Of a DNA stretch of 64,000 nt, positions 1 through 8,971 are shown in pieces. The notes beneath the pieces are model-generated. The model was not told where the DNA came from. It made no database searches and saw only the letters and a program-made list of their open reading frames with translations. Location: positions 124,001-188,000 of the forward strand of contig JACJYE010000005.1 of assembly GCA_020636255.1 (NCBI GenBank), written 5' to 3'. Position 1 is the stretch's first letter. The number at the start of each line of letters is the position of its first letter. The translations under genes and the position numbers were made by a program. The DNA is from Lewinellaceae bacterium (GTDB lineage Bacteria; Bacteroidota; Bacteroidia; Chitinophagales; Saprospiraceae).

Positions 1-374
1 CGTAAGTCAGAGGGGGCGCTTCCGTAGAAGGCCCGGATTTATCGCAGGAAGAGCAGAAAAGGCATATACAAACAATACCCGATACTACCGGTAGTTGCCT
101 TATCGTCGGGAGTTTCTTCACAACCATGCTTGGTTTTTTTTGCCAGGAGAGGTACAAAATAATCATTGTATTTACATTTTATGCCATTGTCCCCCTATTT
201 GTCCCCCTGCTCTTGTCGGAGGGACAGTGTATTTTTTTAGATAATTGCGCAATTATTATATGTGATTTCGAAGATTATCTTTCCCGGATCACCTAATTGT
301 TTCGAACCAATTGACTGTTTTTAGCCACCTGTCTGAATTGTGCTATAACTATATATCATTAAAGTTAATTTGTC
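1..374. other. Intergenic region upstream of the first gene
   Basis: No coding sequence could be supported here. Two weak terminator-like signals on the + strand are visible: AACCA/TGGTT around a short loop followed by eight T (about 124-143), and TGTCCC (200-205)/GGGACA (221-226) followed by a run of T at 232-238. They may close a gene lying before the window. Composition is AT-rich. No good TAnnTTTG promoter was seen in front of the first gene. Confidence 0.5.
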
Positions 375-3300
375 GTGACAATCAGGAAATACAAATTCAG
401 CTTCTTATGGACATGGCTCCACCTTGCCTTATTGTTCACCTTAGTTATTTGGGGAGGTATCCGGATACGCTCCCAGCTGGAATGGCTTGAGGCCGAAGAA
501 AAAAAGGATGCCTGGGCAGAATTGCTCGCCTGCCATCCCTACAACAACAGGGCTCAACTTACGGAGGGCGAAAGGGAAAAACAACCTTCTCAGGACCGGC
601 CCGACCTGGCTATGGAGCAGGACTATCTAATGACGATGGACCCTGCATTGGGAGTAGTGCCCCGTGGCAGGCTGGTTCGCGCAGATGAACAGATTAGACG
701 TTACTTTGAAGAAAGGGCGCCTATAGCAGGTATATCATGGCAAGAGAGGGGCCCCGATAATGTGGGAGGAAGAAGCCGGGCCTTAATGTTCGACCCTAAT
801 GATGCAACCCATAAAAAGGTTTGGGCAGGAGGTGTGTCTGGTGGGTTGTGGTATACATTGGATATCACTGCTTCTCCAGCCAGCTGGGTTCATATTGATG
901 ATTTCTGGGATAATATAGCAATCAGCAGTATAGCCTATAATCCGGCAAATACTCAGGAGTTTTATGTAGGAACAGGAGAAGGATGGTTCAACGCAGATAG
1001 CCAGCAGGGCGGAGGGATCTGGAAAAGTACGGACGGTGGCAATTCCTGGTCACACTTAGCAAGTACCGATCCTGGTTCATCATACCCTAGTAACAGCAAT
1101 TTTTTATATGTGAATAAGATCGTTGTCAAAGATGATGGTACTGTATTTGCTGCCACAAAAGGATATTATGCAAACAGAGGCGGCATTATGCGGTCGACAG
1201 ACGGCGGTATGGCCTGGGCGAAGGTTTTGGGCCCCTATCCTACTACCTTGGATTGGGCTGCAGATATCGAGATCGCTGCGAATGGAGACCTTTTTGCAAG
1301 CCTTGGACTTGGCTCCAATGGCAATGGCAGATTGTATAAGTCCTTGAATGCCAGTAATGGAAATTCGGGCAGCTGGTCGGATCTAAGCGCAGCTCTTGGC
1401 TCTGGAGCTCCTATTAGAATCGAACTGGCTTGTGCTCCTTCCGATGCTGCTACTATTTATGCCGTGGCAGAAGGCGGAGCCGGCGAAGACGATATCGAAT
1501 GGTTTCAAAAGTCTACCGACGGAGGAGCGACCTGGTCCTCTTTGCCTGTTCCGTTAACGGTCGACGGTGCAATGACCTACTTCACCAGAGGCCAGAGTGG
1601 TTATGACCTGATCCTGGCTGTACATCCCACCAACCCCAATGTAGTTATAGCCGGCGGGATTGACCTGCACAGGACGACGAATGGAGGGGCCTCCTGGTCG
1701 GGTATATCTCACTGGTATGGAGGGTTTGGCAAGCCAGAAGTACATGCCGATCAGCATGCTATTCAATTCAGGCCGGGAGCGGGCGACGAAGTTATTTTCG
1801 GGAATGATGGAGGTATTTATTATTCTATAAACGCGGGAGATGTATCTGCTACGCCGGCCTTTGCCAGCAGGAACTCAGGATATAACGTAACCCAGTTCTA
1901 TACCTGTGCCACTAAAAATGAAGTGAATAGCCAGTATTTTCTCGCCGGAGCACAAGATAATGGAACACAACAGTTCAATTACCCTCAAACTGGGAGCACG
2001 GTTGAGGTCACCGGAGGGGATGGCTCTTTTTGCCATATAGATCAGCTTGACCCCAATATTCAAATCACACAATATATCTACAATAACATTTACCGTTCAC
2101 TGAACGGGGGGCTTACTTTCCCTTCCATGATCACGGAAAGCACCGGCCATTTTATCAATCCCAGCGAATACGACTCACAAAGGAAAATATATTATTCGGC
2201 AGCAGATGCTGATAATCTGAAGCGCATCTCGGGCATAGATGCCACAATCACCAATGCAGACCTGCCCATTTCAGTGGGCAATGCAAAAGTGTCTGCTTTG
2301 AAAATGAGCCCCTATGATGATGTCTTGTTCTTGGGCATCTCCAACGGCAGAATATATAAATTCACGAATGCCAGTACCGGGTCGCCTCTGCTAACCCGGA
2401 TTGATGATGGAATGGTGCCAATCACAACTGCCGGTTGGACCTCCTCCATCGACGTCGGCGCTGATGATGGTCACATCTTGGTTACGTATTCCAATTTTGG
2501 CGTGATATCCGTTTGGGAAACTACGGATGGTGGCGCCCATTGGTACAGCAAAGAAGGTAATCTGCCCGATATTCCCGTGCGCTGGGCTCTTTATAACCCG
2601 GAAAACCGCGACGAAGTGCTTTTGGCAACAGAGATGGGGGTATGGAGTACGGATAACTTTGGGGCTGGCACAAGCAGCTCGCCTGACTGGGGCCCCAGCA
2701 ATACCAACTTGGCCCATACCAGGGCAACGATGCTGAAGTACCGGCCTGCCGATAAAATGGTCGTAGTGTCTACCCATGGCAGAGGTTTATTTACTACTGA
2801 TATTTTTGTAACTACTTCCATTGCAGATTTTGCTTTATCGCCAGATCAGAGCATCAGTTGTTCAGGGAGCCTTTCAGTAGATTTTATCGATGCCAGTTTA
2901 AGGCCCAATAACGCCTGGGCCTGGGATATTGACGGCGATGGGATCACGGATTACACTACACAAAACCCTTCTCACACCTATAGCAGCCCTGGGCTTTATG
3001 CCGTAACACTAACCGTGAATAATGGTGCAGCTCAGATCGTTAAATACATCCTGGTAATGAACGGGGAGCCAACTTTGAGCACTGGCTGTACGCTTTCCTC
3101 CAATTCAAACCTCAACAACAATTTCGGTATTGGAATATCCTGGGTTGCCCTCGGAGACATAGATCACCTGAGCTCGGGTAATGATGGCTATTATCAAGAT
3201 TACACTTGCACGGATTGGACGCTCATGGAACCCGGAGTTTCCTATAACGTATCCATCAGTACCGGTATAACCAATCCCGAAGGAGCTAGTGTATACATCG

Positions 3301-4232
3301 ATTACGACGATGATGGTGCATTTGAGCCAGGAGAGCTGGCCATTTCCTTTCCTGCCAATACGGTTGGCACCCGGACACTGTCCTTTACTACTCCTACTTC
3401 CGGCATAGCCCTGGACAAAGGGATCCGAATGCGAGTACTTTCCAGATATGGAGCTGTTCCTGCAAATGCATGCCACATTGGAACCTATGGACAAGCTGAA
3501 GATTATACGGTTTACTTTAAAGACGTTGGAAAATACCTGGATATCTCAGGGCTAAGGCTGCAAGGAGCTATGCCCGTTTCAGGTACGGCTATGCGTACCG
3601 ATATCAACAGCATAATCCCCTTGTCAGACCCTTATGGAGTGGGGGTTTCAGCGAGCTCAATTCCAGTTACAGCTGTAGATTGGGTTAAAATTGAACTTCG
3701 GTCAGGAACTGGCCCGGAGTCTGCAACAACAGTTGTAGCTGCCACAGCCGCCCTCTTATTGAATGACGGAACGGTGAAGTCGGCCGACGGCCTTAGAATG
3801 AACTTTGCCGGTGTTGCAGATGGAAATTATTATGTGGTCATCAAACACCGGAATCACCTGGGGGTCATTACCAATGACGCGGTTGCCTTGACTGTAGGAA
3901 CGCGAACTCTGGATATGTCTTCCGTTTCCATTTGGGGTAATCCATTGGTTAGTGCCAATACTCCAACGACTACAGCCAATGGCGTTCGGGTGCTTTGGGG
4001 CGGGGATGCTAATGGCAATGGCAAGGTGACCTATAATGGCGGCACCAACGACCGGGAAGCTGTGCTGGCGCAGCTGAATTTCGATATCCTCAATGAAGGC
4101 CTCACGTATCAAAGCGAGGATGTAAACCTCAATGGAAAGACTTCATATAATGGCGGAACTAACGACCGGGAATCTATTCTGCAGATCCTGGACTTTTCCA
4201 TCACCGGGGAAAGGGAAGCTCATTTGCCTTGA
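375..4232 (+). CDS. Large secreted beta-propeller protein with PKD, GEVED and dockerin-like C-terminus
   Basis: Probable cell-surface or secreted protein of 1285 residues; specific function unknown. A hydrophobic segment at about residues 9-27 acts as signal or anchor. Residues about 115-810 carry sortilin/BNR-type propeller repeats with Asp-box motifs such as STDGGNSW and TTDGGAHW. A PKD domain follows (about 818-895, core WDIDGDGITDY), then a GEVED domain (about 905-1048, ending GQAEDYTVYF). The C-terminus holds two near-identical calcium-loop-like repeats (about 1212-1273) sharing NGK(V/T)xYNGGTNDRE, resembling dockerin loops. No classical T9SS sorting domain is recognisable at the end, which is odd for this family. 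The chosen start is GTG because the hydrophobic leader follows directly and no upstream ATG exists. The next gene begins 70 bp downstream and is probably co-transcribed. GC looks lower than in the core genes further on. Confidence 0.8.
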   Translation: MTIRKYKFSFLWTWLHLALLFTLVIWGGIRIRSQLEWLEAEEKKDAWAELLACHPYNNRAQLTEGEREKQPSQDRPDLAMEQDYLMTMDPALGVVPRGRLVRADEQIRRYFEERAPIAGISWQERGPDNVGGRSRALMFDPNDATHKKVWAGGVSGGLWYTLDITASPASWVHIDDFWDNIAISSIAYNPANTQEFYVGTGEGWFNADSQQGGGIWKSTDGGNSWSHLASTDPGSSYPSNSNFLYVNKIVVKDDGTVFAATKGYYANRGGIMRSTDGGMAWAKVLGPYPTTLDWAADIEIAANGDLFASLGLGSNGNGRLYKSLNASNGNSGSWSDLSAALGSGAPIRIELACAPSDAATIYAVAEGGAGEDDIEWFQKSTDGGATWSSLPVPLTVDGAMTYFTRGQSGYDLILAVHPTNPNVVIAGGIDLHRTTNGGASWSGISHWYGGFGKPEVHADQHAIQFRPGAGDEVIFGNDGGIYYSINAGDVSATPAFASRNSGYNVTQFYTCATKNEVNSQYFLAGAQDNGTQQFNYPQTGSTVEVTGGDGSFCHIDQLDPNIQITQYIYNNIYRSLNGGLTFPSMITESTGHFINPSEYDSQRKIYYSAADADNLKRISGIDATITNADLPISVGNAKVSALKMSPYDDVLFLGISNGRIYKFTNASTGSPLLTRIDDGMVPITTAGWTSSIDVGADDGHILVTYSNFGVISVWETTDGGAHWYSKEGNLPDIPVRWALYNPENRDEVLLATEMGVWSTDNFGAGTSSSPDWGPSNTNLAHTRATMLKYRPADKMVVVSTHGRGLFTTDIFVTTSIADFALSPDQSISCSGSLSVDFIDASLRPNNAWAWDIDGDGITDYTTQNPSHTYSSPGLYAVTLTVNNGAAQIVKYILVMNGEPTLSTGCTLSSNSNLNNNFGIGISWVALGDIDHLSSGNDGYYQDYTCTDWTLMEPGVSYNVSISTGITNPEGASVYIDYDDDGAFEPGELAISFPANTVGTRTLSFTTPTSGIALDKGIRMRVLSRYGAVPANACHIGTYGQAEDYTVYFKDVGKYLDISGLRLQGAMPVSGTAMRTDINSIIPLSDPYGVGVSASSIPVTAVDWVKIELRSGTGPESATTVVAATAALLLNDGTVKSADGLRMNFAGVADGNYYVVIKHRNHLGVITNDAVALTVGTRTLDMSSVSIWGNPLVSANTPTTTANGVRVLWGGDANGNGKVTYNGGTNDREAVLAQLNFDILNEGLTYQSEDVNLNGKTSYNGGTNDRESILQILDFSITGEREAHLP

Positions 4233-4302
4233 ATCTTCGTGCCTTTAGCTCGGGGTCAAGCACCTATGATTTTGTAACGGCCTCTAATAAAATTAAATAA
4301 AC

Positions 4303-5307
4303 ATGAAAAACATAGCTCTTCTGATTCTCTTCCTTCTGGCTGGCTACCGGCAGGCCGCTGCCCAGTTTACTGTACGCCTTGTAGTAGATGACGATTCAGA
4401 CCAGCTTCTGGTTCAGATCATGAACACTGTTGCCAATGTGCCAACTACATCCCAGCGTATTAGCAGTATCAATATGAGGCTAACGGGTAGTGGCGTGGAT
4501 GGAATAACGAGTGTCACTACCAACTACACTATGCTGCTCCCAAATGAGTCAGGTATCATTACCATGAACAGTACGTCTCTGGTCAGCCCTGAAAACTGGA
4601 TACAGAACAATTATGTAACGGTGGCAACCTATAGTTTGGATCCGGGGGGGTATACCGTATCGAGTTTTTCTGTACAACCTGACCTGGATGGGGATAATTC
4701 GGATGTAGATGATCCTATCATGAGTGTCCAGGCTGCCGGCTTTTTTAATATCCCATTAGTCATCGAAGCGACCTCACCCTTACCTGTTGAACTCGTATAT
4801 TTTACGGCTCGTAATGAAGGCTGCGATGCCCTGTTGAGTTGGGCCACTGCCACCGAGCATAACAATAAAGGCTTTGAAATACATCGAAGTTCTGATGGTA
4901 AGAAATTTGAGAGCATTGGCTGGGTGGATGGTTATGGTAATTCCCAGACGCCTCATCAATATGCTTTCAAAGACGAAAATATACCATTTGGTATTCACTA
5001 CTACCGGCTTAAACAGGTCGATTATGATGGGGGTGTCGAATTTTTGGGAGTACGCAGCGTGAGTTCCACGAATAATTCGTCAGCTTTGCTTCTTTACCCT
5101 AATCCTACCGAGGGGATTCTGTACTTTTCGGCCCCAGCCGACATTATGGATATTACGGTGTCCCTTTTCAATGCTAAAGGGCAATTACTGGGCTGCCCGT
5201 CTATTCATCAGAACCGAATGGATTTAACAAAGTTCCCGGCAGGATTGTATTTCGTCTACATAGAGCATGCAGGGCGTAAGGATTTGGCCAAAGTCATAAA
5301 GCAATAA
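4303..5307 (+). CDS. T9SS type A sorting domain-containing secreted protein
   Basis: Predicted 334-residue exported protein. A signal peptide occupies residues 1-20 (AAA-Q junction). About residues 21-155 form an unassigned beta-rich domain containing an acidic stretch (DLDGDNSDVDD). After the linker PLPVELVYFTA comes a fibronectin-like region seen just before sorting domains in many Bacteroidota proteins (LLSWATATEHNNKGFEIHRS). The C-terminus (about 262-334) is a type A T9SS sorting domain: LLYPNPTEG at its start, then FNAKGQLL and a final FPAGLYFVYI plus lysine-rich end. It is therefore expected to cross the outer membrane through T9SS, whose translocon SprA is encoded in this window, and be surface-attached or released. 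The first domain is not recognised; a cohesin-like sandwich is possible but unproven. It lies 70 bp behind the dockerin-like protein and probably shares its transcript. Confidence 0.85.
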   Translation: MKNIALLILFLLAGYRQAAAQFTVRLVVDDDSDQLLVQIMNTVANVPTTSQRISSINMRLTGSGVDGITSVTTNYTMLLPNESGIITMNSTSLVSPENWIQNNYVTVATYSLDPGGYTVSSFSVQPDLDGDNSDVDDPIMSVQAAGFFNIPLVIEATSPLPVELVYFTARNEGCDALLSWATATEHNNKGFEIHRSSDGKKFESIGWVDGYGNSQTPHQYAFKDENIPFGIHYYRLKQVDYDGGVEFLGVRSVSSTNNSSALLLYPNPTEGILYFSAPADIMDITVSLFNAKGQLLGCPSIHQNRMDLTKFPAGLYFVYIEHAGRKDLAKVIKQ

Positions 5308-5416
5308 AATGAGGTAAGGAATATTGTTTCATAAATTGTTCGGGTGCTTCGGTGTTTTTTCTGCAATACTCCTATATTTATTTCTAAACAAGATATACCG
5401 ATAAACCTGGCCTATT

Positions 5417-6427
5417 ATGAACCGAATTATAACCTTGGATGAGTTTATCATTCGCAGGCAGAAGGATTTTCCATTTGCTTCCGGCGAACTGACCGGCCTG
5501 CTGCGCGATATAGGCGTCGCCGCAAAAATTGTCAACAGGGAAGTGAATAAGGCCGGGCTTGTGAGTATCCTTGGCGTCGCCGGCGAGGAAAATGCTTCCG
5601 GCGACGACGTTCAGAAGCTGGACCTCTACGCCAATGAAAAGCTCATCGATTGCCTCAAGAACAGCGGTGAGTGCTGCGGCATTGCTTCTGAAGAGCTGGA
5701 AGATTTCATCCCCATACAATCGGTCGCTTCCAAAACCTCCAAGTATGTCGTCGTTTTCGACCCGCTCGACGGTTCCTCCAATATCGACGTGAATGTTTCC
5801 GTAGGCACCATATTCGGCATCTACCGCCGGATCAGCGACCCGGATGGAACCTGTAAAATGGAGGACTTCCTGCAGAACGGCACCCAACTGGTTGCGGCGG
5901 GTTATGTGCTGTACGGCACTTCTACTATCCTCGTATACTCCACCGGCCGGGGGGTCAACGGCTTTACTCTGGACCCCACCATCGGCGAGTTCTGCCTGTC
6001 GCATCGCGATATTCAGATCCCCGGCAGGGGTGGGCACTATTCGGTCAACCAGGGTTATTACCTCAAGTTCGATGTGGAAATGCGCCGCTATATCGACCAC
6101 TGCTCGGATATGAACCTGGGCCTGCGCTATATCGGGTCCATGGTGTCGGATATCCACCGCATCCTGCTACAGGGGGGGATATTCCTCTATCCTAATACCC
6201 GGAAATATCCGCAGGGTAAGCTGCGCCTGGTCTACGAGTGCAACCCCTTGTCCTTCATCGTCGAGCAGGCCGGCGGTAAGGCCATCACCTGCCAGCTCGA
6301 ACGCATACTCGACATGCCGGTTGCACACCTGCACGAACGCACGACCATCGCCATCGGCTCGCCGGGAATGGTGGATGAGATGAAGGCCTTTGTGGAAAGA
6401 TATAGCGCAACGCCGGCATCCCGATAG
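5417..6427 (+). CDS. fbp: Fructose-1,6-bisphosphatase class I
   Basis: Hydrolyses fructose 1,6-bisphosphate to fructose 6-phosphate plus phosphate in gluconeogenesis; cytoplasmic. The 336-residue length is normal for class I enzymes. Metal-binding and catalytic signatures are present: GEEN near 57-60, SEELED near 91-96, and the signature VFDPLDGSSNID with D115, D118, G119, S120 and N122. The substrate-binding part includes YIGSMVSDIHRIL, and the C-terminal region has GKLRLVYECNPLSFIVEQAGG. It starts at ATG 5417, 109 bp after the preceding secreted protein, so it probably has its own promoter. The next gene is 69 bp downstream in the same direction but unrelated. Identification is firm. Confidence 0.97.
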   Translation: MNRIITLDEFIIRRQKDFPFASGELTGLLRDIGVAAKIVNREVNKAGLVSILGVAGEENASGDDVQKLDLYANEKLIDCLKNSGECCGIASEELEDFIPIQSVASKTSKYVVVFDPLDGSSNIDVNVSVGTIFGIYRRISDPDGTCKMEDFLQNGTQLVAAGYVLYGTSTILVYSTGRGVNGFTLDPTIGEFCLSHRDIQIPGRGGHYSVNQGYYLKFDVEMRRYIDHCSDMNLGLRYIGSMVSDIHRILLQGGIFLYPNTRKYPQGKLRLVYECNPLSFIVEQAGGKAITCQLERILDMPVAHLHERTTIAIGSPGMVDEMKAFVERYSATPASR

Positions 6428-6436
6428 GCCGGAGCA

Positions 6437-6467
6437 TTGACATAAACACCCATAATTGCTTATCTTG
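6437..6467 (+). promoter_or_regulatory. Putative promoter of the caspase-like gene
   Basis: TTGACA at 6437-6442 and TATCTTG at 6461-6467 are about 18-21 bp apart depending on how the boxes are counted. They resemble the Bacteroidota pair TTTG / TAnnTTTG, with one base missing in the -7 box. The gene starts 29 bp later. The match is imperfect and has not been tested statistically. Confidence 0.33.
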
Positions 6468-6496
6468 CAGGGAAGCAACCTAAAAACCCATACACC

Positions 6497-8572
6497 ATGA
6501 ATAGAGGGGTAGACTTGTCGGGCTCCGAAACGGGGTATGACCCGCAACGGGCGGTAAACTACATCCTGGCTATCGGAATTGATGATTACGAATACTGGGA
6601 CAAGCTCCACAATGCGGTAAAGGACGCCGATACATTCGTCAACGTCCTGACCCAGCAGTACCAGTTCGACACCGAGAACGTCATCCGGCTATTCGACAGG
6701 GATGCTACGGAGGACAAGATCAGGGATTCCATCCGCACCCTGAAACGCCGCATAACGGCTAATGACAACCTGATCCTGTACTATTCCGGCCATGGCCATT
6801 ACGACAAAGACTTCGACGAGGGGCATTGGGTGCCTGTCGATGCCCGGCCCGACAGCTCGGGCCGCTACATTTCCAATTCCGACATCATCAAATGGATCAA
6901 CGCCATAGAAGCGCAGCACATCCTGCTGGTCATCGACTCCTGCTTCTCCGGCTCGCTGGTCGTCCGTAAGCGTAGCACCGCTATGGACGAGCAATACCGG
7001 TCGCGCCGCATCATCAGCTCGGGCCGGCTCGAAGCAGTGTCCGATGGTTTGCCCGGCCACAACAGCCCTTTTGCCGAAGGCGTCATCACCTACTTGAAAA
7101 AGAACACCAAGGAGGCCCTGAATACCACCGAACTGGTACAGCGCATCAAGGAATACGTGGCCGGAAAGGCCAACCAGAGCCCGGTGGAAGGGCGCGTACA
7201 GAATTCCGCCGACGAAAACGGAGAGTTCGTTTTCCACCTGAAGATCAGCGAAGAGGATTTCTGGAAGAACGTCCAGGCAGCAGACTCGGTAAAAGCATAC
7301 CAGGACTACCTCACGTACTACCCCGACGGCAAGTACATTACTCAGGCCGAACGGCGGCTGGATGCTCTGAGGGAGGACAGCTTCTGGGAAAACGCCAAGG
7401 CTAAGGACAGCGAGCTGGCCTATGAGAACTACCTGAAAAAATACGCCGGCACGGGCAAATACCTGGCCCAGGCCCAGCACCGCCTCGAGGCATTGCACGA
7501 CAAGCAGATGGAGCGCCGTAAAGTGCTGGAGGAGCTCGGCAAAAAAGACGAGGAGCGGGAGGGCATCCTGCGCCAGTTCCAGGAGCGCATCAATGAGGCG
7601 GAAGCTTTGTTTCTGGATAAAAAACTGGAACAGGCGCGCGAGCTCTACCGCGAAAGCCTGCACTACTACATGGAGGGCTTCGCCCCTTCGTACGATTATA
7701 TTGAACAACAGGTCAACCTTTGTACCAATGGCATCACCTTCCTGCAGTATTTCGACAGCGGCAGGCAGGCGATGGACAGAGGCAACTACCGCCTGGCTCT
7801 CCAGTATTTCAACGAAGCCCTGAAAACCGGCGATGACCCCCGGGTGGAAGACCTCATCAAGGTCTGCCGCCAGCGCCTCGTCCGGCCGGCGCCACAGCCT
7901 CAAACGCAACAAATGGGCGCTGCCCCCGCCGTCTCCAGGCCTGTGGCGCAACGCCAGCCGGTAGCCAGGCCTTCAGCTACTTCCAGGCCGAAAAAGAAAC
8001 GCAGCTTTACCTGGCTTTTTATGCTGATCGGCTTCGTGGTGGTGGCATCCATCGCCGTGGTGGCGGCCTACGAGTCGGGCCTTTTTGACGATGGCGGCTC
8101 TTATAGGCCTGATTCCGGCGCGAATTATCCCTCATCGGATTACGGCTCCACCGATCAATCTGCTACGGGGCAATCCAGCTATTCGAAAGACGAGGATGAA
8201 CCGGCGGAGCCTGCTGCTCCCGCAGCATCGTCATACGAAAGGCGCATCGTCGGCTCCTGGTCGGTGGCCGACATACAGTCCAACGGCGTTTCTTTCCGGC
8301 AAATGGGCGCAGAGTATCAGAACATGCTCGATATGCTGAACTATACGTACACCTTCAGCCGCGACGGCAACCTCACCGTCACCAGCGGCTTCAACCAGGC
8401 GGAATACCATACGTACTACATCGAAGGCGATATGATCTATACCCAGGGCGCCTATTACAGCCAGGGCTCGATAGATGAGCTCGGCAGAAAGCGGATGCGG
8501 ATCACTTTCAACATGCAGGATGCCTATGGAAACCCCTTCCCTATGACCATCGTATACAACAGGATGGATTGA
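6497..8572 (+). CDS. Membrane-anchored caspase-family (C14-like) protein with helical repeats and lipocalin-like C-terminus
   Basis: A 691-residue protein. Residues about 20-245 form a caspase/metacaspase-like peptidase domain with the expected dyad: His99 in YYSGHGH and Cys149 in VIDSCFSGS. Two copies of a repeat with the pattern FWxxxxAxDSxxAYxxYLxxY...A..RL(D/E)AL span about 252-335. A TPR-like helical region follows to about 460, then a Pro/Gln/Ala-rich linker and one membrane segment (about 502-528: WLFMLIGFVVVASIAVV). After an Asp/Ser-rich stretch, the last about 115 residues (RRIVGSWSVADIQ...) look like a lipocalin-like beta-barrel. With Lys/Arg before the membrane segment, the caspase should lie in the cytoplasm and the barrel in the periplasm, linking an outside ligand domain to an inside protease. 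Substrate and role are unknown; such proteases are known in signalling and programmed cell death. Confidence 0.88.
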   Translation: MNRGVDLSGSETGYDPQRAVNYILAIGIDDYEYWDKLHNAVKDADTFVNVLTQQYQFDTENVIRLFDRDATEDKIRDSIRTLKRRITANDNLILYYSGHGHYDKDFDEGHWVPVDARPDSSGRYISNSDIIKWINAIEAQHILLVIDSCFSGSLVVRKRSTAMDEQYRSRRIISSGRLEAVSDGLPGHNSPFAEGVITYLKKNTKEALNTTELVQRIKEYVAGKANQSPVEGRVQNSADENGEFVFHLKISEEDFWKNVQAADSVKAYQDYLTYYPDGKYITQAERRLDALREDSFWENAKAKDSELAYENYLKKYAGTGKYLAQAQHRLEALHDKQMERRKVLEELGKKDEEREGILRQFQERINEAEALFLDKKLEQARELYRESLHYYMEGFAPSYDYIEQQVNLCTNGITFLQYFDSGRQAMDRGNYRLALQYFNEALKTGDDPRVEDLIKVCRQRLVRPAPQPQTQQMGAAPAVSRPVAQRQPVARPSATSRPKKKRSFTWLFMLIGFVVVASIAVVAAYESGLFDDGGSYRPDSGANYPSSDYGSTDQSATGQSSYSKDEDEPAEPAAPAASSYERRIVGSWSVADIQSNGVSFRQMGAEYQNMLDMLNYTYTFSRDGNLTVTSGFNQAEYHTYYIEGDMIYTQGAYYSQGSIDELGRKRMRITFNMQDAYGNPFPMTIVYNRMD

Positions 8573-8587
8573 GCGAAGTTGTTATGC

Positions 8588-8863
8588 CTATTCTGCCATC
8601 CATCCCATCCCTCCGCTGAACAGGGAATACAACACCGCCGCCAGGATAGGGGCGATCACTGATACGCCCATGAAGGTAAAGTACCATCGCGGCACCCGCG
8701 AGCGTTCTACCAGCTCGACCACCAGTGAGACAAGCAGGATGAGCAGGAAAATGCCGCCGAAGATAAGGCTGAGCATAGAGGCCATGTAGTCGTTGGCCAT
8801 CCAGATCAGCAGATACAATATGGTCTCTCCAAGCAGGATCTCGAAAGGGCGTAGACGTTCCAT
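8588..8863 (-). CDS. Small three-segment membrane protein, unknown function
   Basis: A 91-residue protein with hydrophobic stretches at about 8-24, 29-49 and 63-84, separated by a basic loop (ERSRVPRWYF). No family is recognised. It is convergent with the caspase-like gene, with 15 bp between the two stop codons, and is preceded by 108 bp up to the end of the GWxTD gene, which runs in the same direction. The regular hydrophobic pattern and ATG start (complement of 8861-8863) favour a real gene. Confidence 0.7.
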   Translation of the reverse strand: MERLRPFEILLGETILYLLIWMANDYMASMLSLIFGGIFLLILLVSLVVELVERSRVPRWYFTFMGVSVIAPILAAVLYSLFSGGMGWMAE

Positions 8864-8971
8864 GTTTGTCAGAATTTCTCTGGAAAGCTACGCAAAAATC
8901 GGGAGGAAAATAGCAGGGCCTGCGCATCGGGTTTTGTCGGTGTGCAGGCCCTGCTGTCGGCCAGGGCAGTA

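Noticed and set aside
375..5307. Cellulosome-like cohesin-dockerin pair as a firm call
   Set aside because: Only the dockerin-like repeats are visible; a cohesin fold in the neighbour cannot be shown from sequence.
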